Made by a program: the position numbers and the translations under genes. The notes under the pieces were generated by a model that was given only the letters and a program-made list of their open reading frames with translations, did no database searches and had not been told where the DNA came from. Below are positions 62,234 to 64,000 of a DNA stretch of 64,000 nucleotides, one piece after another. This DNA comes from Winogradskyella endarachnes (GTDB lineage: Bacteria; Bacteroidota; Bacteroidia; Flavobacteriales; Flavobacteriaceae): contig NZ_WOWS01000007.1 in assembly GCF_009741275.1 (NCBI RefSeq), positions 62,001 to 126,000 of the forward strand, given 5' to 3'. Every line of letters starts with the position of its first letter. Within the stretch, counting starts at the first letter, position 1.

Positions 62234-62671
62234 ATGTCTAAACTTGAAGATTTTCTTAGTACCAAGGATGAAGAGAGAATCGTTGAAGCTATACGAAATG
62301 CAGAGAAAAACACATCTGGAGAAATCCGTGTTCACATAGAAAAGCATTGCGAAAGTGATATTTTTGAACACGCTGTAGAGGTTTTTTATAACTTAAAAAT
62401 GGATAACACCAGAGAACAAAATGGTGTATTAATTTACGTTGCTGTTGAAAATAAATCTTTTGTGATTTATGGTGATACAGCAATTAATGCTGTTGTGGAT
62501 AAGAATTTCTGGAATTCTACAAGAGATATCATTGCTTCGCATTTTAAAACAGGAAATTTTAGTGAAGGTTTAATTAAGGGGATTGAACAAGCAGGACGAG
62601 AATTATCTACCCATTTCCCTTGGCAGCAGGAAGACACTAACGAACTTGATAATACAATTTCTAAAGGCTAA
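62234..62671 (+). CDS. TPM domain protein (cytosolic type)
   Basis: 145 aa. TPM (DUF477) fold without signal peptide: AIRNAEKNTSGEIRVHIEKH, VLIYVAVENKSFVIYGD and FSEGLIKGIEQAGRELSTHF. The family includes phosphatases and photosystem-assembly proteins; role here unknown. Its stop overlaps the start of the next gene by one base (TAATG). Confidence 0.9.
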   Translation: MSKLEDFLSTKDEERIVEAIRNAEKNTSGEIRVHIEKHCESDIFEHAVEVFYNLKMDNTREQNGVLIYVAVENKSFVIYGDTAINAVVDKNFWNSTRDIIASHFKTGNFSEGLIKGIEQAGRELSTHFPWQQEDTNELDNTISKG

Positions 62672-63504
62672 TGTATAAATTCAAGCACTTATTTATAACC
62701 ATTGTATTAAGCATTTTTACAAGTTTATTTTTTACTGCAAATGCACAATATAATATACCCGACAAACCAAAATACATTCCGCCTGTTATAGACAGTACAG
62801 GCACCTTACAGAAATACGAATTTAATGCACTAACCCAAAAATTACAACATTATAGTGATAGTACATCTACAGAAGTTATTGTTGCTATAATACCCACAAC
62901 AAAAGGCGAAAACATAGGTTTACTAACCCCAAAATGGGGACATAAATGGGGAATTGGCCAAGCTGAAGAGGATAACGGTGTTTTTATTTTATTAGCCATA
63001 AATGATAGAGACATATGGATTTCTCCAGGATATGGTGTAGAAGATAGATTAACAGCAGGTACTGTAGGAGAAATAACTAGAAATGTCATCATCCCAGAAT
63101 TTAAAAGAAGGGATTATTATAGTGGTTTAGATAAAGGAACAGATGCTATTTTTGATGTGCTTAGTGGTGCGTACAAAAACAATAGAAAGCAATCATCTTC
63201 AGAAGGCATACCTTTTGAAGTTATCCTCTTTTTGTTCATCATATTTATAATTTTTGTAATTGCTATTTCTAAAACTCGAGGTGGTGGAAACGGACGTGGT
63301 GGCGGAAATCATAATTCTGATGATGCCAGAAGTATACTCGAAGCTATTATTTTAAGTAATATGGGAAGAGGAAGCTACTCAAGAGGTTCATCTTCTGGAG
63401 ATTTTGGAGGAGGATTTGGTGGCAGCTCTGGAGGCGGTAGTTTTGGAGGTGGCTTTGGAGGCGGAGGCGGATTCTCTGGTGGAGGCGCTGGTGGAAGCTG
63501 GTAA
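62671..63504 (+). CDS. secreted TPM domain protein, YgcG type
   Basis: 277 aa. Signal peptide (1-25, ending TANAQ), TPM domain (about 30-165: TEVIVAIIPTTKGENIGLL, DNGVFILLAINDRDIWISPG in parts), a membrane segment (about 186-203), then a Gly/Ser-rich tail of repeated FGGG units. Typical layout of YgcG proteins downstream of LemA. Confidence 0.93.
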   Translation: MYKFKHLFITIVLSIFTSLFFTANAQYNIPDKPKYIPPVIDSTGTLQKYEFNALTQKLQHYSDSTSTEVIVAIIPTTKGENIGLLTPKWGHKWGIGQAEEDNGVFILLAINDRDIWISPGYGVEDRLTAGTVGEITRNVIIPEFKRRDYYSGLDKGTDAIFDVLSGAYKNNRKQSSSEGIPFEVILFLFIIFIIFVIAISKTRGGGNGRGGGNHNSDDARSILEAIILSNMGRGSYSRGSSSGDFGGGFGGSSGGGSFGGGFGGGGGFSGGGAGGSW

Positions 63505-63514
63505 AAATTTTTAA

Positions 63515-64000
63515 TTAGCGTTTTAAAGTAAAATGCCCTTGGTTTGTTCTACCTTCATTAAGCTCTGCTACAAACCAATAATCATCGGTTGGCATAAGTT
63601 TTCCGTTATGTGAGCCATCCCAAGATGAATTTTGCGAATTTAGTGTCGCTAATAACTTACCATAACGGTTAAATATTTTTACGCTAATAGGACTATTGTT
63701 TAGTGACACAAATCCTTTTATTTGCCAAGTTTCATTTTTAGCATCACCATTTGGTGTAAAGAACTTTGGAAAACCTAAAACCGCGATATCTTCAGAAATA
63801 ATTCCACAACCCGCTTTAACATCTTTAATATAGATTTGATGTATACCAGCAGGCACATCGTTAAATACATTTGATTCTTGATAGATTCCATTTTCATCAT
63901 CCAAAGCAAAAAGGTATGTACCATCACCAGATACCAAAATAGAAATAGTATTATTTTCTGACAAATCAATAACTTCAACAGATTCTACTGTTGCAGTAGC
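63515..64000 (-). CDS. secreted protein with T9SS type B sorting domain (C-terminal part)
   Basis: The frame stays open to the window edge at 64000. The last about 90 residues are the gliding-motility-type C-terminal signal: FFTPNGDAKNETWQIKG, VKIFNRYGKLLATL, WDGSHNGKLMPTDDYWF and the end GHFTLKR. This targets large surface proteins or adhesins to the type IX secretion system. The preceding part is beta-rich, Ig-like. The N-terminus lies outside the window. Confidence 0.9.
   Translation of the reverse strand, partial: ATATVESVEVIDLSENNTISILVSGDGTYLFALDDENGIYQESNVFNDVPAGIHQIYIKDVKAGCGIISEDIAVLGFPKFFTPNGDAKNETWQIKGFVSLNNSPISVKIFNRYGKLLATLNSQNSSWDGSHNGKLMPTDDYWFVAELNEGRTNQGHFTLKR

Overview
The window is AT-rich (roughly one third G+C by eye), tightly packed chromosomal DNA from a marine-type member of the Flavobacteriaceae (phylum Bacteroidota). 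The evidence is a C-terminal type-B sorting (gliding-motility-type) domain at the right edge, Bacteroidota promoters of the TTG-N19/20-TAnnTTTG type, few Shine-Dalgarno sequences, many lipoproteins with short lipoboxes, a tmRNA with the tag NGENNYALAA, and house genes of the group (GSCFA, DUF4173, DUF1801, VF530, LemA/TPM). No rRNA, tRNA, CRISPR, transposase or prophage was seen.

Layout. 1-7.8 kb: a methyltransferase end, typA, kdsA (LPS Kdo), an outer-membrane-like protein and a B12-dependent class II ribonucleotide reductase. 8-15 kb: two transcription units of small membrane proteins, a winged-helix regulator, an MpaB-type oxygenase, a Coq4-like protein and a SanA-like protein; both units start with the same 26-bp operator-like sequence. 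15-21 kb: an SDR, a lipoprotein, a saccharopine-dehydrogenase-like enzyme, ssrA (tmRNA), a GIY-YIG protein, a flavin-binding PNPOx protein and cbpA/cbpM. 21-33 kb: a cytosolic PAS-PAS histidine kinase with a FixL-like PAS, a response regulator fused to a CRP/FNR DNA-binding module, seven double-domain universal stress proteins, Hsp20, a candidate structured small RNA and an FKBP. 33-38 kb: DsbD, two rhodaneses and two thioredoxin-fold proteins. 38-45.8 kb: a complete trpEGDCFBA operon with a Trp-Trp-Trp leader peptide and attenuator, broken up by four copies of a structured intergenic repeat with heptanucleotide arrays. 46-64 kb: housekeeping genes (trmL, rhlE, yaaA, rluD-type, PASTA, ddl, coaD, GSCFA, alaS, M23, MerR, LemA, TPM).

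Most interesting result. Nine 12-bp palindromes of form TGAY-N4-RTCA lie in promoter regions. In eight of them the palindrome centre is exactly 29.5 bp upstream of the first T of a TAnnTTTR-type -7 element (28.5 bp for the ninth), the position expected for a class II CRP/FNR-type activator. The targets are a class II ribonucleotide reductase, a PNPOx-like flavoprotein, universal stress proteins, Hsp20, a 155-aa unknown protein and the candidate small RNA. The probable regulator is the adjacent kinase plus REC-CRP pair. The gene content resembles the DosR dormancy regulon of Mycobacterium tuberculosis, built here from unrelated regulators. This suggests an oxygen-limitation or persistence regulon in a flavobacterium.
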